NCBI GenBank assembly: GCA_031420415.1
Contig: JANOMT010000009.1
Location: 1 to 64,000 of the forward strand
Source: JANYGA01 sp031420415
GTDB lineage: Bacteria; Vulcanimicrobiota; Vulcanimicrobiia; Vulcanimicrobiales; Vulcanimicrobiaceae
Length of the DNA stretch: 64,000 nt
Direction: 5' to 3'
Below, piece by piece: positions 17,468 through 25,582 of the stretch; the first letter of the stretch is position 1; each line of letters begins with the position of its first letter. A program made the position numbers and the translations under genes. A model generated the notes under the pieces. That model saw only the letters and a program-made list of their open reading frames with translations. It made no database searches and was not told the origin of the DNA.

Positions 17468-17485
17468 TCCCATGCTTGCATGGGA
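17468..17485 (+). terminator. Terminator-like hairpin after mrdA
   Basis: Perfect inverted repeat TCCCATGC-TT-GCATGGGA 20 bases after the mrdA stop, with only a weak T-rich tail (AGTTACTT). It separates the elongasome operon from the DMT permease gene. The rest of the 107-base gap shows nothing clear. Confidence 0.55.
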
Positions 17486-17554
17486 AGTTACTTCATGCCT
17501 TAAACGACCACACAATACGTACGCATGCGGCGCCGTTCGTGATACACGAGAGTC

Positions 17555-18568
17555 GTGCGCTCGCCGATCACCCTCTCGCTCATCGTGCTCGTCGGTATCG
17601 GCTGGGGCCTCGTCGCACCGACGACGCGCCTCGCTTTCACACTCGATCCGGGCGTCCTGAACGGTTTTACGTTTACGGTCGCGCGTGGGACGTGGACCGG
17701 GCTTGCGTGGTTGCCGATCTTCGTCTTTTTGCTCGTCCGCGAACGGCGCTCGCTCGACCGTGGAACGCTGGCATATATGCTCGCCCTCGGCGCGATTTGG
17801 GGTCCGGGCGTTATGGGTCTCTTCGCCCTCGCGACGCAGCGCACGGCGCTCGCGCACGTCGTCTTCAGCGTCGGACTCACGCCCGTGGCCGCCGGGCTCT
17901 TCTCGATTCTCGTCTACGGCGGCTCGATCGATCGTATGCGTCGTATCGGTCTCGGGCTCGGGGTGCTCGGCGTCGCGCTCTTGGGCTTCGAACGCAGCGG
18001 AGCGCATGCGACGTTCCTGGGCGATGGGTTTCTGCTCGCGTGGATCGTCGCGTTCGGCGCGTATGCGACCGTCGCGTCGGGCGCGATCCGACGGATGTCC
18101 GCCCTCTTGGTCGTGGCGTCCGCAAACGTCATCGGCGGCTCGATCGTCGCCTCGACGGCAATCGTCGTGCCAGCAGCGCGCGATGCGATCGTTGCGGTCG
18201 CGATACACCCCGGTGTCGCGTTTCCGTTCTTCGCAAGCATCGTGCTCTTCGGCGGGTTCGTCGCGCCACTCGCCTACGCATACGCTCTCGGCCGCGCGCC
18301 GATCGCCGTCGTGACGGGCGGCGCGCAATATCTCTCGATCGTCGCGGGCGTGATCGTTGCCGTCGCGTGGTTCGGCGAACCCTTCGGCCCGCTCTCGATC
18401 GCGGCCGGCATCGTGCTTGCGGCGAGCCTCGGCGCGACGCTCTTGCCGACTCCTCGCGCGGCCGCCGCGCCGCGCACGTTGGCGTCGCACGCGAACCACG
18501 TCGCACGACGCTCGCGCCCAACGAACGTGGAAGCAATCGTTGCGAACGCGCCGAAGATTCGGGTATGA
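17555..18568 (+). CDS. EamA/DMT-family permease
   Basis: Predicted inner-membrane transporter of the drug/metabolite superfamily. About ten hydrophobic segments in two EamA repeats (roughly residues 5-140 and 150-290), with the typical ending of repeat two: IAVVTGGAQYLSIVAGVIVAVAWFGEP. Substrate unknown; relatives export amino acids or other small metabolites. A polar tail of about 40 residues extends past the last helix. GTG start at 17555. The stop overlaps the next gene as ATGA, so permease and aminotransferase are co-translated, consistent with an amino acid or keto-acid substrate, but that is inference. Confidence 0.85.
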   Translation: MRSPITLSLIVLVGIGWGLVAPTTRLAFTLDPGVLNGFTFTVARGTWTGLAWLPIFVFLLVRERRSLDRGTLAYMLALGAIWGPGVMGLFALATQRTALAHVVFSVGLTPVAAGLFSILVYGGSIDRMRRIGLGLGVLGVALLGFERSGAHATFLGDGFLLAWIVAFGAYATVASGAIRRMSALLVVASANVIGGSIVASTAIVVPAARDAIVAVAIHPGVAFPFFASIVLFGGFVAPLAYAYALGRAPIAVVTGGAQYLSIVAGVIVAVAWFGEPFGPLSIAAGIVLAASLGATLLPTPRAAAAPRTLASHANHVARRSRPTNVEAIVANAPKIRV

Positions 18569-19752
18569 TCGCGCACCTAATTCGTCCTTCCTCAGGCGCT
18601 CTCCGGTTGCAGAGTGAAGGCGCATTCGTCGCTCTCGCTCGCGCGCGCGAACTCGAAGCACAGGGCCGTGACGTGATCCATCTCGGGATCGGCGAGCCCG
18701 ATTTTGCGACGTCCGACAATATCAAAGATGCGGCGAAAGCCGCGCTCGATCGCAACGCCACACACTACACGCCTTCGGCCGGTATCGCACCCCTGCGCGA
18801 CGAGATCGCCGCATTCGGCGCGCGTTTCCGCGGAATGTCACCGTTCTCGCGGGATGAAGTCGTCGTGAGCCCGGGCCTCAAACCGCTCATCTGGAATGTC
18901 ATGACCGCGCTCCTGGATCCCGGCGACGAAGTGATCTACGCCGATCCCGCCTATCCGTCGTACGCCTCATGTTCCGCCTATCTGCAATCGAGCGCCGTGC
19001 CGATTCCACTTTTGGAAGCGACGAATTTCCGGCTCGATCTCGACATGCTCGCAGCGAAGATGTCGTCGCGTACGAAAGTCCTCATCCTCAACTCGCCGCA
19101 CAATCCCACGGGTGGCGTCCTCACGCGTTCCGATCTCGAGACGATCGCCGAACTCGCACTCCGTTACGACGTCACCGTCATCTCCGATGAAATCTACAGC
19201 CAGAACATTTATGACGGCGAGTTCCTTTCGATCGCGACGCTCGACGGCATGCGCGAACGCACGATCATCCTCGATGGATTCTCCAAAGCGTACGCGATGA
19301 CGGGCTGGCGTTTGGGCTATGGCATCATGCCCGCGCCGATCGCGAAGATCGTCGCGCTCGTCGGCCAGAATACGTATTCGTGCTCGACGACCTTCGTCCA
19401 AGAAGCGGGAATCGAGGCGCTACGCGGACCGCAAGAACCCGTGCACGAAATGGTCGCCCAATTTCGCGTGCGTCGCGACGCAATCGTCGCCGGCCTCAAT
19501 TCACTTCCCGGTGTGACGTGCAAACTACCCGACGGCGCCTTTTACGCGTTTCCCAACGTCGGTGCGATCACGCACGACGATCGGAAACTCGCCTCGTTCT
19601 TGCTCGAAGAAGCGCTCGTCGCGGTACTCGGCGGATCGTGCTTCGGCGATGCGGGCATCGGCTATCTCCGCTTCTCCTACGCGAATTCGCTCGACGCCAT
19701 CCACACGGCGATCGAACGCATGCGCGCGACGTTGCCGAAGTTCGTCGCCTAA
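18565..19752 (+). CDS. Class I/II PLP-dependent aminotransferase
   Basis: Fold-type I aminotransferase of the aspartate-aminotransferase-like subgroup (family I-gamma). Motifs: HLGIGEPDF near the N-terminus, YTPSAGIAPLRDEIA, NSPHNPTGGVL, SDEIYSQNIYDG, the Schiff-base lysine in DGFSKAYAMTGWRLGYG, and the carboxylate-binding arginine in YLRFSYANS. At 395 residues it has the usual length. The ATG at 18565 overlaps the permease stop. The amino donor and acceptor cannot be read from sequence; aspartate, aromatic or alanine activity are all possible. Confidence 0.9.
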   Translation: MIAHLIRPSSGALRLQSEGAFVALARARELEAQGRDVIHLGIGEPDFATSDNIKDAAKAALDRNATHYTPSAGIAPLRDEIAAFGARFRGMSPFSRDEVVVSPGLKPLIWNVMTALLDPGDEVIYADPAYPSYASCSAYLQSSAVPIPLLEATNFRLDLDMLAAKMSSRTKVLILNSPHNPTGGVLTRSDLETIAELALRYDVTVISDEIYSQNIYDGEFLSIATLDGMRERTIILDGFSKAYAMTGWRLGYGIMPAPIAKIVALVGQNTYSCSTTFVQEAGIEALRGPQEPVHEMVAQFRVRRDAIVAGLNSLPGVTCKLPDGAFYAFPNVGAITHDDRKLASFLLEEALVAVLGGSCFGDAGIGYLRFSYANSLDAIHTAIERMRATLPKFVA

Positions 19753-19771
19753 CGATCGAGCTCGGGCGATC

Positions 19772-20815
19772 CTACCCGATCTTCATTGCCGACTTCACGC
19801 TCGCAAGCGTCGGGACGGCGATTTCGCGCGCACGATCGGCGCCATCGGCTAGGATCGCCGGGATCGATGCCGGATCGATATTCGCGCGGCGTTCGCGCAC
19901 GGGTCCGATGGCCGAATTGAGTCGCGCGGCGAGCTCGAGTTTGCAATCGACGCAACCGAGTTCGCCGCTGCGGCACGTGGCTTCGATCTTCGCAACGCGC
20001 TCTGCGTTGACGACGTTGTGCAGCGAAAAGACGGGGCAAATCTCGGGGCGGCCGGGATCGTTCCGGCGGACTTTGAGCGGGTCGGTAAGCATCCCGCGGA
20101 TTTTTTTCGTCGTCGTCGCATCGTCGTCGGCGAGATCGATTGCGTTGCCGTACGACTTGGACATCTTGCGTCCGTCCGTCCCGGGGACATCGGGAAATTC
20201 CGAGAGGATCGCCTGCGGTTCGACGAGCGTGTCACCGTAGAGATGGTTGAAACGGCGCACGATCTCGCGCGCCAGTTCGATGTGTGAGAGTTGGTCTTTC
20301 CCGACGGGCACGGCGTTCGCGCGCACGATCGCAATATCCACGAGTTGCATCAGTGGATAGCCGAGGAATCCGTAGGTCGCAATCTCGGAACCGAGTGCAG
20401 CGATCTGATCTTTGAACGTCGGCACGCGCTGCAGCCAGGCTACCGGTACGATCATCGAGAGCAAGAGATGCATCTCCGCAATCTCGGGAATCTGCGATTG
20501 CAAATAGACCGCGGAACGCGTCGGATCGATGCCCACGGCGAGCCAGTCCAGGACCATCTCTACGATGTTGCCCTGAAGCGAGTCGGTCTTTTCGTAACCC
20601 GTCGTCAACGCGTGATAATCGGCGATTTCAAAGAACGCATCGTTGTCACGAGCGAGCGCGACCCAGTTCGAAAGTGCGCCGAAAAGATGGCCGATGTGTT
20701 GACGGCCCGTCGGCCGACTTCCCGACATGATCCGACGATGCGGCGACTCGATATTCTGCAACGTTGCTCCCTCTCGCGCCAAGGTTTGGGTCGTCGTCCC
20801 GAGCCTCCCTGCCAT
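19772..20815 (-). CDS. trpS: Tryptophanyl-tRNA synthetase
   Basis: Class I synthetase charging tRNA-Trp. HIGH-like motif in GSRPTGRQHIGHLFGAL, KMSKS in GTDGRKMSKSYGNAI. At 347 residues it is near the usual 330-350. Family homology begins at about residue 29 (MSGSRPTG), so the ATG at 20815 adds a non-conserved stretch; a TTG at 20761 would give a more typical N-terminus. It lies 18 bp downstream of thiD on the same strand and convergent with the aminotransferase gene. Confidence 0.94.
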   Translation of the reverse strand: MAGRLGTTTQTLAREGATLQNIESPHRRIMSGSRPTGRQHIGHLFGALSNWVALARDNDAFFEIADYHALTTGYEKTDSLQGNIVEMVLDWLAVGIDPTRSAVYLQSQIPEIAEMHLLLSMIVPVAWLQRVPTFKDQIAALGSEIATYGFLGYPLMQLVDIAIVRANAVPVGKDQLSHIELAREIVRRFNHLYGDTLVEPQAILSEFPDVPGTDGRKMSKSYGNAIDLADDDATTTKKIRGMLTDPLKVRRNDPGRPEICPVFSLHNVVNAERVAKIEATCRSGELGCVDCKLELAARLNSAIGPVRERRANIDPASIPAILADGADRAREIAVPTLASVKSAMKIG

Positions 20816-20833
20816 ACACGATTATTTAGTGCT

Positions 20834-21607
20834 TTAATATGCGACGCGCATTCCCGCGACGTCGATCGCGTTTGCGAAACGATTGCGAACGAACGCGCGC
20901 GCGCGCGCGATCGCGTCGTCGAGCGCTGCGCCGCGCGCGAATTCAGCCGCAATCGCACACGTGAGCAAACATCCCGTACCGCGCAACGTGCCCGGCATGC
21001 GCGATCCAACGAAGTTGCGCGTACCGTCGTCGCTCACACGTACATCGGTCGGACTGCCGGGGAGATGGCCGCCGGTGACGAGTACGGCTCGCGCTCCCCG
21101 CGCGCGCAGCACCGCACCCGCTCGCGCCATCGCATCCGGGGTATCCGGAACGGCACCATCCGTAAGGCGCGCGATCTCGGCGAGGTTCGGTGCGATGAGG
21201 TCGACCAGGGGCACGAGTCGTGCCACGATGGCATCGAGCGTGGTCGCATCTGCGAAGCTCCCACCGCCCGATGGCCCGAGCACCGGGTCGTAGGCGACGG
21301 GCACACGACGGCCCCCTGCGGCACGACGTTCGAGCCATACCGAGACACCCTCGACCGACGCCGGGTCCAGAAGTGCGCCGATGCGCACGGCCCCGAGCGG
21401 CGCCGCGTCGATCGCGCGCAATTGTGCGGCGATGAGGTCGGGGGCGATCGGAGTCGCACCGCAAAGCCCGTCGCGATCTTGTGCGGTCACACCGCAAACG
21501 ATCGTCAGGGCGCGCACATCGCATGCCGCGAGCGCGCGGATATCGAGCCCCAGTCCCGCCGCGTTCCACGGCTCCGTTGCGCCAATGGAAAGGACGAGGG
21601 GAATCAC
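20834..21607 (-). CDS. thiD: Hydroxymethylpyrimidine/phosphomethylpyrimidine kinase
   Basis: Phosphorylates HMP and HMP-P for thiamine synthesis. Ribokinase-like fold: CGVTAQDRDG, YDPVLGPSGGG, APNLAEIARLTD, and the anion hole GTGCLLTCAIAAEFARG. The start is GTG at 21607, which overlaps the thiE stop as GTGA and gives 257 residues; the long in-frame extension upstream is a thiE shadow. The short N-terminus (VIPLVLSIGATEPWNAAG) keeps the substrate-binding block, though GSDSSGGAG is replaced by GATEPWNAAG, so HMP binding may differ. Confidence 0.88.
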   Translation of the reverse strand: MIPLVLSIGATEPWNAAGLGLDIRALAACDVRALTIVCGVTAQDRDGLCGATPIAPDLIAAQLRAIDAAPLGAVRIGALLDPASVEGVSVWLERRAAGGRRVPVAYDPVLGPSGGGSFADATTLDAIVARLVPLVDLIAPNLAEIARLTDGAVPDTPDAMARAGAVLRARGARAVLVTGGHLPGSPTDVRVSDDGTRNFVGSRMPGTLRGTGCLLTCAIAAEFARGAALDDAIARARAFVRNRFANAIDVAGMRVAY

Positions 21608-22176
21608 CCCGTGGCCGCCCAGATCGAGCGAAGCGCGCGCGTGGTCGATTCGGGATCCGGTGCGCCTGCGATCGCGGAAATCACCGCCGCCATCCGCGCT
21701 CCGCTCCGGGCGACCTCCACAACATTCATTGCGTCGATCCCCCCGATCGCCACGACCGGAAGACGCGTGGCCTCGACCACGGCCGCAAGGCCCACAACGC
21801 CAATGGCGATTCCCGCATCCGTCTTCGTTGCGGTCGTAGCGAACGGCCCCGTACCGACATAATCCGCACCCGCCCGCTCCGCAAGCACCGCTTCGACCGA
21901 CGTCCCGCACGAAATGCCGAGGAGTCGTGTGCCCAGGCGCCGTCGCAGATCGACGAGATCGCATCCCGCGAGATCTTCTTGGCCCGCGTGCCACCCGTCC
22001 GCCACGCAAGCCGCTTCGAAGTCGTCGTTGACGATCAATCGCGCGTTTGCCGCGCGTGTGCGCCCGAGCATGGCGGCGAGCAAGGCGCGGTCCACACCCG
22101 CTTTCGCACGCAATTGGATGACGACGATTCCCGCGCGCAAGACGGCATCCACCAGGTCGAGCGGACGATTCGTCAC
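21604..22176 (-). CDS. thiE: Thiamine-phosphate synthase
   Basis: Joins HMP-PP and thiazole phosphate to thiamine phosphate. TIM barrel with IQLRAKAG, RLIVNDDFEAACVADGWHAGQEDL, ADYVGTGPFATTATK and VVAIGGIDAMN. The first canonical start is GTG 22176 (190 residues). However, the same open frame continues upstream with DIYAIVDTAV, which is the normal first strand of ThiE; no ATG/GTG/TTG precedes it in frame near there. The true protein probably begins about 10-16 residues earlier at a rare codon. Head of the thiE-thiD-trpS group. Confidence 0.88.
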   Translation of the reverse strand: MTNRPLDLVDAVLRAGIVVIQLRAKAGVDRALLAAMLGRTRAANARLIVNDDFEAACVADGWHAGQEDLAGCDLVDLRRRLGTRLLGISCGTSVEAVLAERAGADYVGTGPFATTATKTDAGIAIGVVGLAAVVEATRLPVVAIGGIDAMNVVEVARSGARMAAVISAIAGAPDPESTTRALRSIWAATG

Positions 22177-22294
22177 GGCCGTATCGACGATCGCGTAAAT
22201 ATCGCGCGGGAGTCTTATGCGTTCACCGGGTGGATGAAAACGGGGAGCGCCGCGATGCGACCCTCCCCGCTGACTGGTCGATATGCAATGAGCG

Positions 22295-22876
22295 TTACGG
22301 TACGCCGTTCGTTACGAGGACGGTTTTGCTCCCGAGCACACTGTCGCCGACGTGCGTCGCGACGATCACGAGGCAGTACGGCGGCGTGACCCCCTTGACG
22401 GCTCCGATATAGACGGTGCGCGCCGGTTGACCTGCGGCTAACGGCACAAAGAGCGGAACGGCGAGCGGGTTGTTTTGGTCTTGTTGAAGGATCGGAACGG
22501 GCGGCGTGCCACCGAGGACTTTCGTCGGATCGGGACAAGCCTTTGCGGCGTTCGGAGCCGGACCCGTCAGGTAACTTGCCGTCGCGAAGGAGTCGCTGGT
22601 ATTGACGAACCGACCGGCCCACGTAAAGGCTGCGTCGGGAACGATAATTGCGAAGGGTCCCGAGCCTTTTTGGCCCACGGCGTTAATCTGGAGCGGCGAT
22701 GTGCCGCCTGCGGTGACGAAAAAATCGTTGGTTTGAGCAGAACCATTCGTGAAGACGATATTGTCGATCGAGCTATTACCCGAGGTGCTCGCGAACCCGT
22801 AACCGCCGGTCGAACCGCAGGCAGTAAAGAGGGCGAGGCCGCACGCGGTGAGGACCGATAGGGCGAGACGACGCAT
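22295..22876 (-). CDS. Putative lipoprotein, unknown function
   Basis: A 193-residue protein with a type II signal peptide (MRRLALSVLTACGLALFTAC, lipid cysteine at about residue 20), then a glycine/serine-rich linker and a beta-rich domain of unknown type; the later part has two cysteines (about residues 111 and 168) that could form a disulfide. A Shine-Dalgarno sequence (GGGAG) lies about 8 bases before the ATG. I recognise no family. Probably tethered to a membrane. It stands alone between thiE and the next exported protein. Confidence 0.7.
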   Translation of the reverse strand: MRRLALSVLTACGLALFTACGSTGGYGFASTSGNSSIDNIVFTNGSAQTNDFFVTAGGTSPLQINAVGQKGSGPFAIIVPDAAFTWAGRFVNTSDSFATASYLTGPAPNAAKACPDPTKVLGGTPPVPILQQDQNNPLAVPLFVPLAAGQPARTVYIGAVKGVTPPYCLVIVATHVGDSVLGSKTVLVTNGVP

Positions 22877-23030
22877 AGAAAACTCCCGTAGGACACGAGA
22901 AAAATCTCAGCGGACTTCTGAAAGTTCACCGCCGATACAAGGGGCCCGAGTTGGCGTCGGTACCCACGGTCTCCTCTGCGATTGCGAGCTCGCGTGACGC
23001 ACGAAATAGAAAGTGCTTGCGACGTACTCC

Positions 23031-23858
23031 TTATTGCGGCGCGCGAACGTCGAAGCTTGGTATCGTCAGTTCGAATGGTGCATCGCCACCATCGGCCACA
23101 ACGGGTGCGAAGGTCACGCCGAGCGACTTTGGTGCGAAGCGATCGACCGTTACGAACGTCAACGCACCCGTGTACCGCGCGCTCGGGACGAGGCGCAACC
23201 CCTCGTAGAGCGTGCGATCAGTGAGGCTTGCCAGTTTCGTCGCAAGCGGCACGTACGAACGACCGGCATCGTCACGTAGCACCGTTCGGCCGTAGGGCAA
23301 GACGGTCACGGACTCCGTTCCATAATTGGCAAACGTTACGAGAACCTCGACGCGCCCGGTAAAAAACGAGACCTTGCGCACGGTCGCGCGAATGCCATTC
23401 TTCTCCGTCTCGACACCGCTCGGCGCGACCGCGTGCCATGGATGAAACGGATCTTTGATTGTCGGCCCGTGCGTCCCCGGCACGATGGCGTAGCGGACAT
23501 TTGCATCGAGCGTCCCAACGGTGTCTTTCGCGTGGTCGAAAAATCGTACGTGCTCCGTCACGACCGCGACCGCCCCCGCACCCACCACGGTTGAAGAACC
23601 GATCACCTTATAACGGTCGATGTGCAGACGGTCGGCCGCGAACGAAGTCGCGAAGTTCTTTGCCGAGGCGAAGTAACGTTGCTCCGGCAGCGATAGCAGG
23701 GCAAATGCCGCTTCGTAACGCTCCTGTGTGAGCGCGTCGAGGTAGCGAACGAGCACGGAACGCTCGGCCGAGGTCAGGGCTGCCTGCGCCGGCCGCGCGG
23801 CACCCAAGAGCGCAGCCACGGCGAGCGCCCCGGCAAAAATGCGGACGGAACGGATCAT
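23031..23858 (-). CDS. Exported protein, NTF2-like plus Ig-like regions
   Basis: A 275-residue protein with a Sec signal peptide ending PAQAALTSAE (cleavage at about residue 26). Residues about 30-130 look like an NTF2/SnoaL-type region (LVRYLDALTQERYEAAFALL). Residues about 150-270 form a beta-rich part resembling DUF4352-type extracellular domains (VEVLVTFANYGTESVTVLPYG, LRDDAGRSYVPL). Function unknown. Its ATG overlaps the parB stop (23855-23858), so an envelope protein is translationally coupled to a chromosome-partition gene, probably only through genome compaction. Confidence 0.7.
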   Translation of the reverse strand: MIRSVRIFAGALAVAALLGAARPAQAALTSAERSVLVRYLDALTQERYEAAFALLSLPEQRYFASAKNFATSFAADRLHIDRYKVIGSSTVVGAGAVAVVTEHVRFFDHAKDTVGTLDANVRYAIVPGTHGPTIKDPFHPWHAVAPSGVETEKNGIRATVRKVSFFTGRVEVLVTFANYGTESVTVLPYGRTVLRDDAGRSYVPLATKLASLTDRTLYEGLRLVPSARYTGALTFVTVDRFAPKSLGVTFAPVVADGGDAPFELTIPSFDVRAPQ

Positions 23859-24718
23859 GTGGGCTCTCCCAACAGAACGTCGATGATGCGGCCGAGATCG
23901 GACTCATCCCCGTAACGAATCTCGAGACGCCCGCCACGCGGCCCCGCCACGATCGTCACGGGCGCCCCGAGCGCATAGCGCAGACGTTGCTCGACGGCCA
24001 GATGATCCGGCGTCTTCGCCGCGATCGCCACGGCTTTTGCGGGGGCTTCCGCGCGATGGCGGCCGAGTCGCTCGATGTCACGTACCGTCAACCCGTCCCG
24101 CTCGACCCGCGCCGCCAGGGCTTCGCGCCGATCGGTGGGCACACCGAGAAGGGCGCGCGCGTGACCGACCGAGAGGGTCCCCGAGCGCAAGAGCATCTTG
24201 ATGGCATCCGGGAGCCCCAAAAGCCGCAGAGCGTTCGTAATTGCCGGGCGACTCTTTCCCAGCCGCTCCGCCAAACGCTCTTGGGTGAAGCCATGCTCGT
24301 CGAGAAGATGCTGGAAACCCATCGCTTCCTCGAGTGGATCGAGGTCTTTGCGTTGCAGATTCTCGACGACCGCGACTTCGAGACTCGTACGATCGTCGGC
24401 GTCGCGCACGATCGCCGGGATCGTCGCGAGGCGCGCTGTTGTCGCGGCGCGCCAGCGGCGCTCGCCCGCGATAAGTTCGAACTGTGCCGATCCATCGCGG
24501 TCGGGCAATGGCCGAACGATGATCGGGACGAGCACGCCGAGTTCGGCGATCGATCGCTCGAGTTCCCCGAGCGCTTCTGAATCGAATGTCTTGCGGGGTT
24601 GTTGCGGGTTCGGCCGGATCGACCCGACGGGAATCTCGTGTAATCCGATCGCCGGGGCGCGTTCTGCGCCCAAGAGCGCTTCGAGTCCGCGCCCGAGACC
24701 GCGTTTCGGTGCGCTCAT
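23855..24718 (-). CDS. parB: Chromosome-partitioning protein ParB (Spo0J)
   Basis: Binds parS, spreads as a CTP-dependent clamp and recruits SMC. Order: short ParA-interacting N-terminus (RGLGRGLEALLG), CTP-binding domain with IRPNPQQPRK and the GERRWRA motif, a helix-turn-helix for parS (TQERLAERLGKSRPAITNALRLL), and a C-terminal dimerisation domain. At 287 residues it is typical. It overlaps parA by 4 bp. The two parS sites at 25493 and 25565 and smc in the same window complete the system. Confidence 0.96.
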   Translation of the reverse strand: MSAPKRGLGRGLEALLGAERAPAIGLHEIPVGSIRPNPQQPRKTFDSEALGELERSIAELGVLVPIIVRPLPDRDGSAQFELIAGERRWRAATTARLATIPAIVRDADDRTSLEVAVVENLQRKDLDPLEEAMGFQHLLDEHGFTQERLAERLGKSRPAITNALRLLGLPDAIKMLLRSGTLSVGHARALLGVPTDRREALAARVERDGLTVRDIERLGRHRAEAPAKAVAIAAKTPDHLAVEQRLRYALGAPVTIVAGPRGGRLEIRYGDESDLGRIIDVLLGEPT

Positions 24719-25461
24719 CGGGCCTCAACCTCGCGCGCCAGGGCGATGTAGGCCTGCGCGCCGCGACTCTTGACGTCGAACAAAATAACGGGCTTTCCAT
24801 AAGATGGCGCCTCGGAGAGGCGAATATTGCGGGGAATCTGCGTTCGAAAGACGTTGCTCGGAAAGTATTTATTGACTTCGTCGAGGACCTCGGTCGCGAG
24901 GCGTGTTCGTCCATCGTACATGGTTACGAGGACCCCGGTAATGCGGAGAGCCGGATTGAGTGCATCGCGGATGCGGCCAACGACCTTTGTGAGTTGCGAA
25001 AGACCCTCGAGCGCATAATACTCGGCTTGCACGGGGATGAGCACTTCGGTCGCGGCGGTCAGTGCGTTGAGCGTGAGGAGCCCGAGCGACGGAGGGCAAT
25101 CGATGAAGATATAGTCGTAGGCGAAGCGGACGGAATCGAGTGCTCGGCGCAGACGCGTCTCGCGCGAGAGCGCCGCCACGAGTTCGATCTCGGCGCCAGC
25201 CAGGTTGATCGTTGCCGGGACGACGTCGAGCCCTTTGATGGCCGTCGTCCGCGTTGCGGCTTCGATCGAGACGTCGGCGAGCAAGACACGATAGATATCG
25301 TCGGTGATCTCACGTTTGTCGATACCGAGTCCACTCGTGGTGTTGCCTTGGGGATCGATATCGACGAGCAAAACGCGTCGTCCCATCACCGCGAGCGATG
25401 CACCGAGGTTGACGGTCGTCGTACTCTTTCCGACGCCGCCTTTTTGATTGACAATCGCCAT
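24715..25461 (-). CDS. parA: Chromosome-partitioning ATPase ParA (Soj)
   Basis: Deviant Walker ATPase that moves ParB-parS complexes and, in Bacillus, acts on DnaA. It has the deviant Walker A NQKGGVGKSTTTVNLGASLA, Walker B IFIDCPPSLGLLTLNALTA and the Soj hallmark IPVQAEYYALEGL. The ATG at 25461 gives 248 residues, the normal Soj length. The frame is open upstream to 25623, but that part only translates the parS region (VSRET) and has no homology. It lies downstream of cca with a 121-bp gap holding both parS sites. Confidence 0.95.
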   Translation of the reverse strand: MAIVNQKGGVGKSTTTVNLGASLAVMGRRVLLVDIDPQGNTTSGLGIDKREITDDIYRVLLADVSIEAATRTTAIKGLDVVPATINLAGAEIELVAALSRETRLRRALDSVRFAYDYIFIDCPPSLGLLTLNALTAATEVLIPVQAEYYALEGLSQLTKVVGRIRDALNPALRITGVLVTMYDGRTRLATEVLDEVNKYFPSNVFRTQIPRNIRLSEAPSYGKPVILFDVKSRGAQAYIALAREVEAR

Positions 25462-25492
25462 GATGCGCGCGGGTTTCCCCGTCGCACCCGGC

Positions 25493-25506
25493 GTTTCACG
25501 TGAAAC
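25493..25506. promoter_or_regulatory. parS: parS site 1, perfect core
   Basis: The 14-base palindrome GTTTCACGTGAAAC matches the core of the bacterial parS consensus exactly. It lies 31 bases upstream of the parA start, so ParB binding here may also regulate parAB. Confidence 0.92.
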
Positions 25507-25564
25507 GTCCGTACTCTGCCCCATTCGACGATTTGCGTCGCGATCGCTCACCGCACACGCGAGC

Positions 25565-25578
25565 GTTCCACGTGAAAC
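25565..25578. promoter_or_regulatory. parS: parS site 2, one mismatch
   Basis: GTTCCACGTGAAAC, one base from the parS core. It lies 4 bases after the cca stop codon and 58 bases from site 1. Confidence 0.85.
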
Positions 25579-25582
25579 GCTC

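Noticed and set aside
17275..18564. Upstream in-frame extension of the aminotransferase to 825 codons
   Set aside because: It only reads mrdA and the permease in another frame; the protein begins normally at ATG 18565 with an ATGA overlap.
17312..18661. Long minus-strand open frame (449 codons) opposite the DMT permease
   Set aside because: Composition is Arg/Asp/Glu-rich and non-protein-like; it mirrors a clear membrane protein on the plus strand. Long antisense frames are expected at this GC content.
21608..22009. Upstream extension of thiD to 391 codons
   Set aside because: The extra part is a Gly/Arg-rich shadow of thiE; GTG 21607 overlaps the thiE stop and gives family length.
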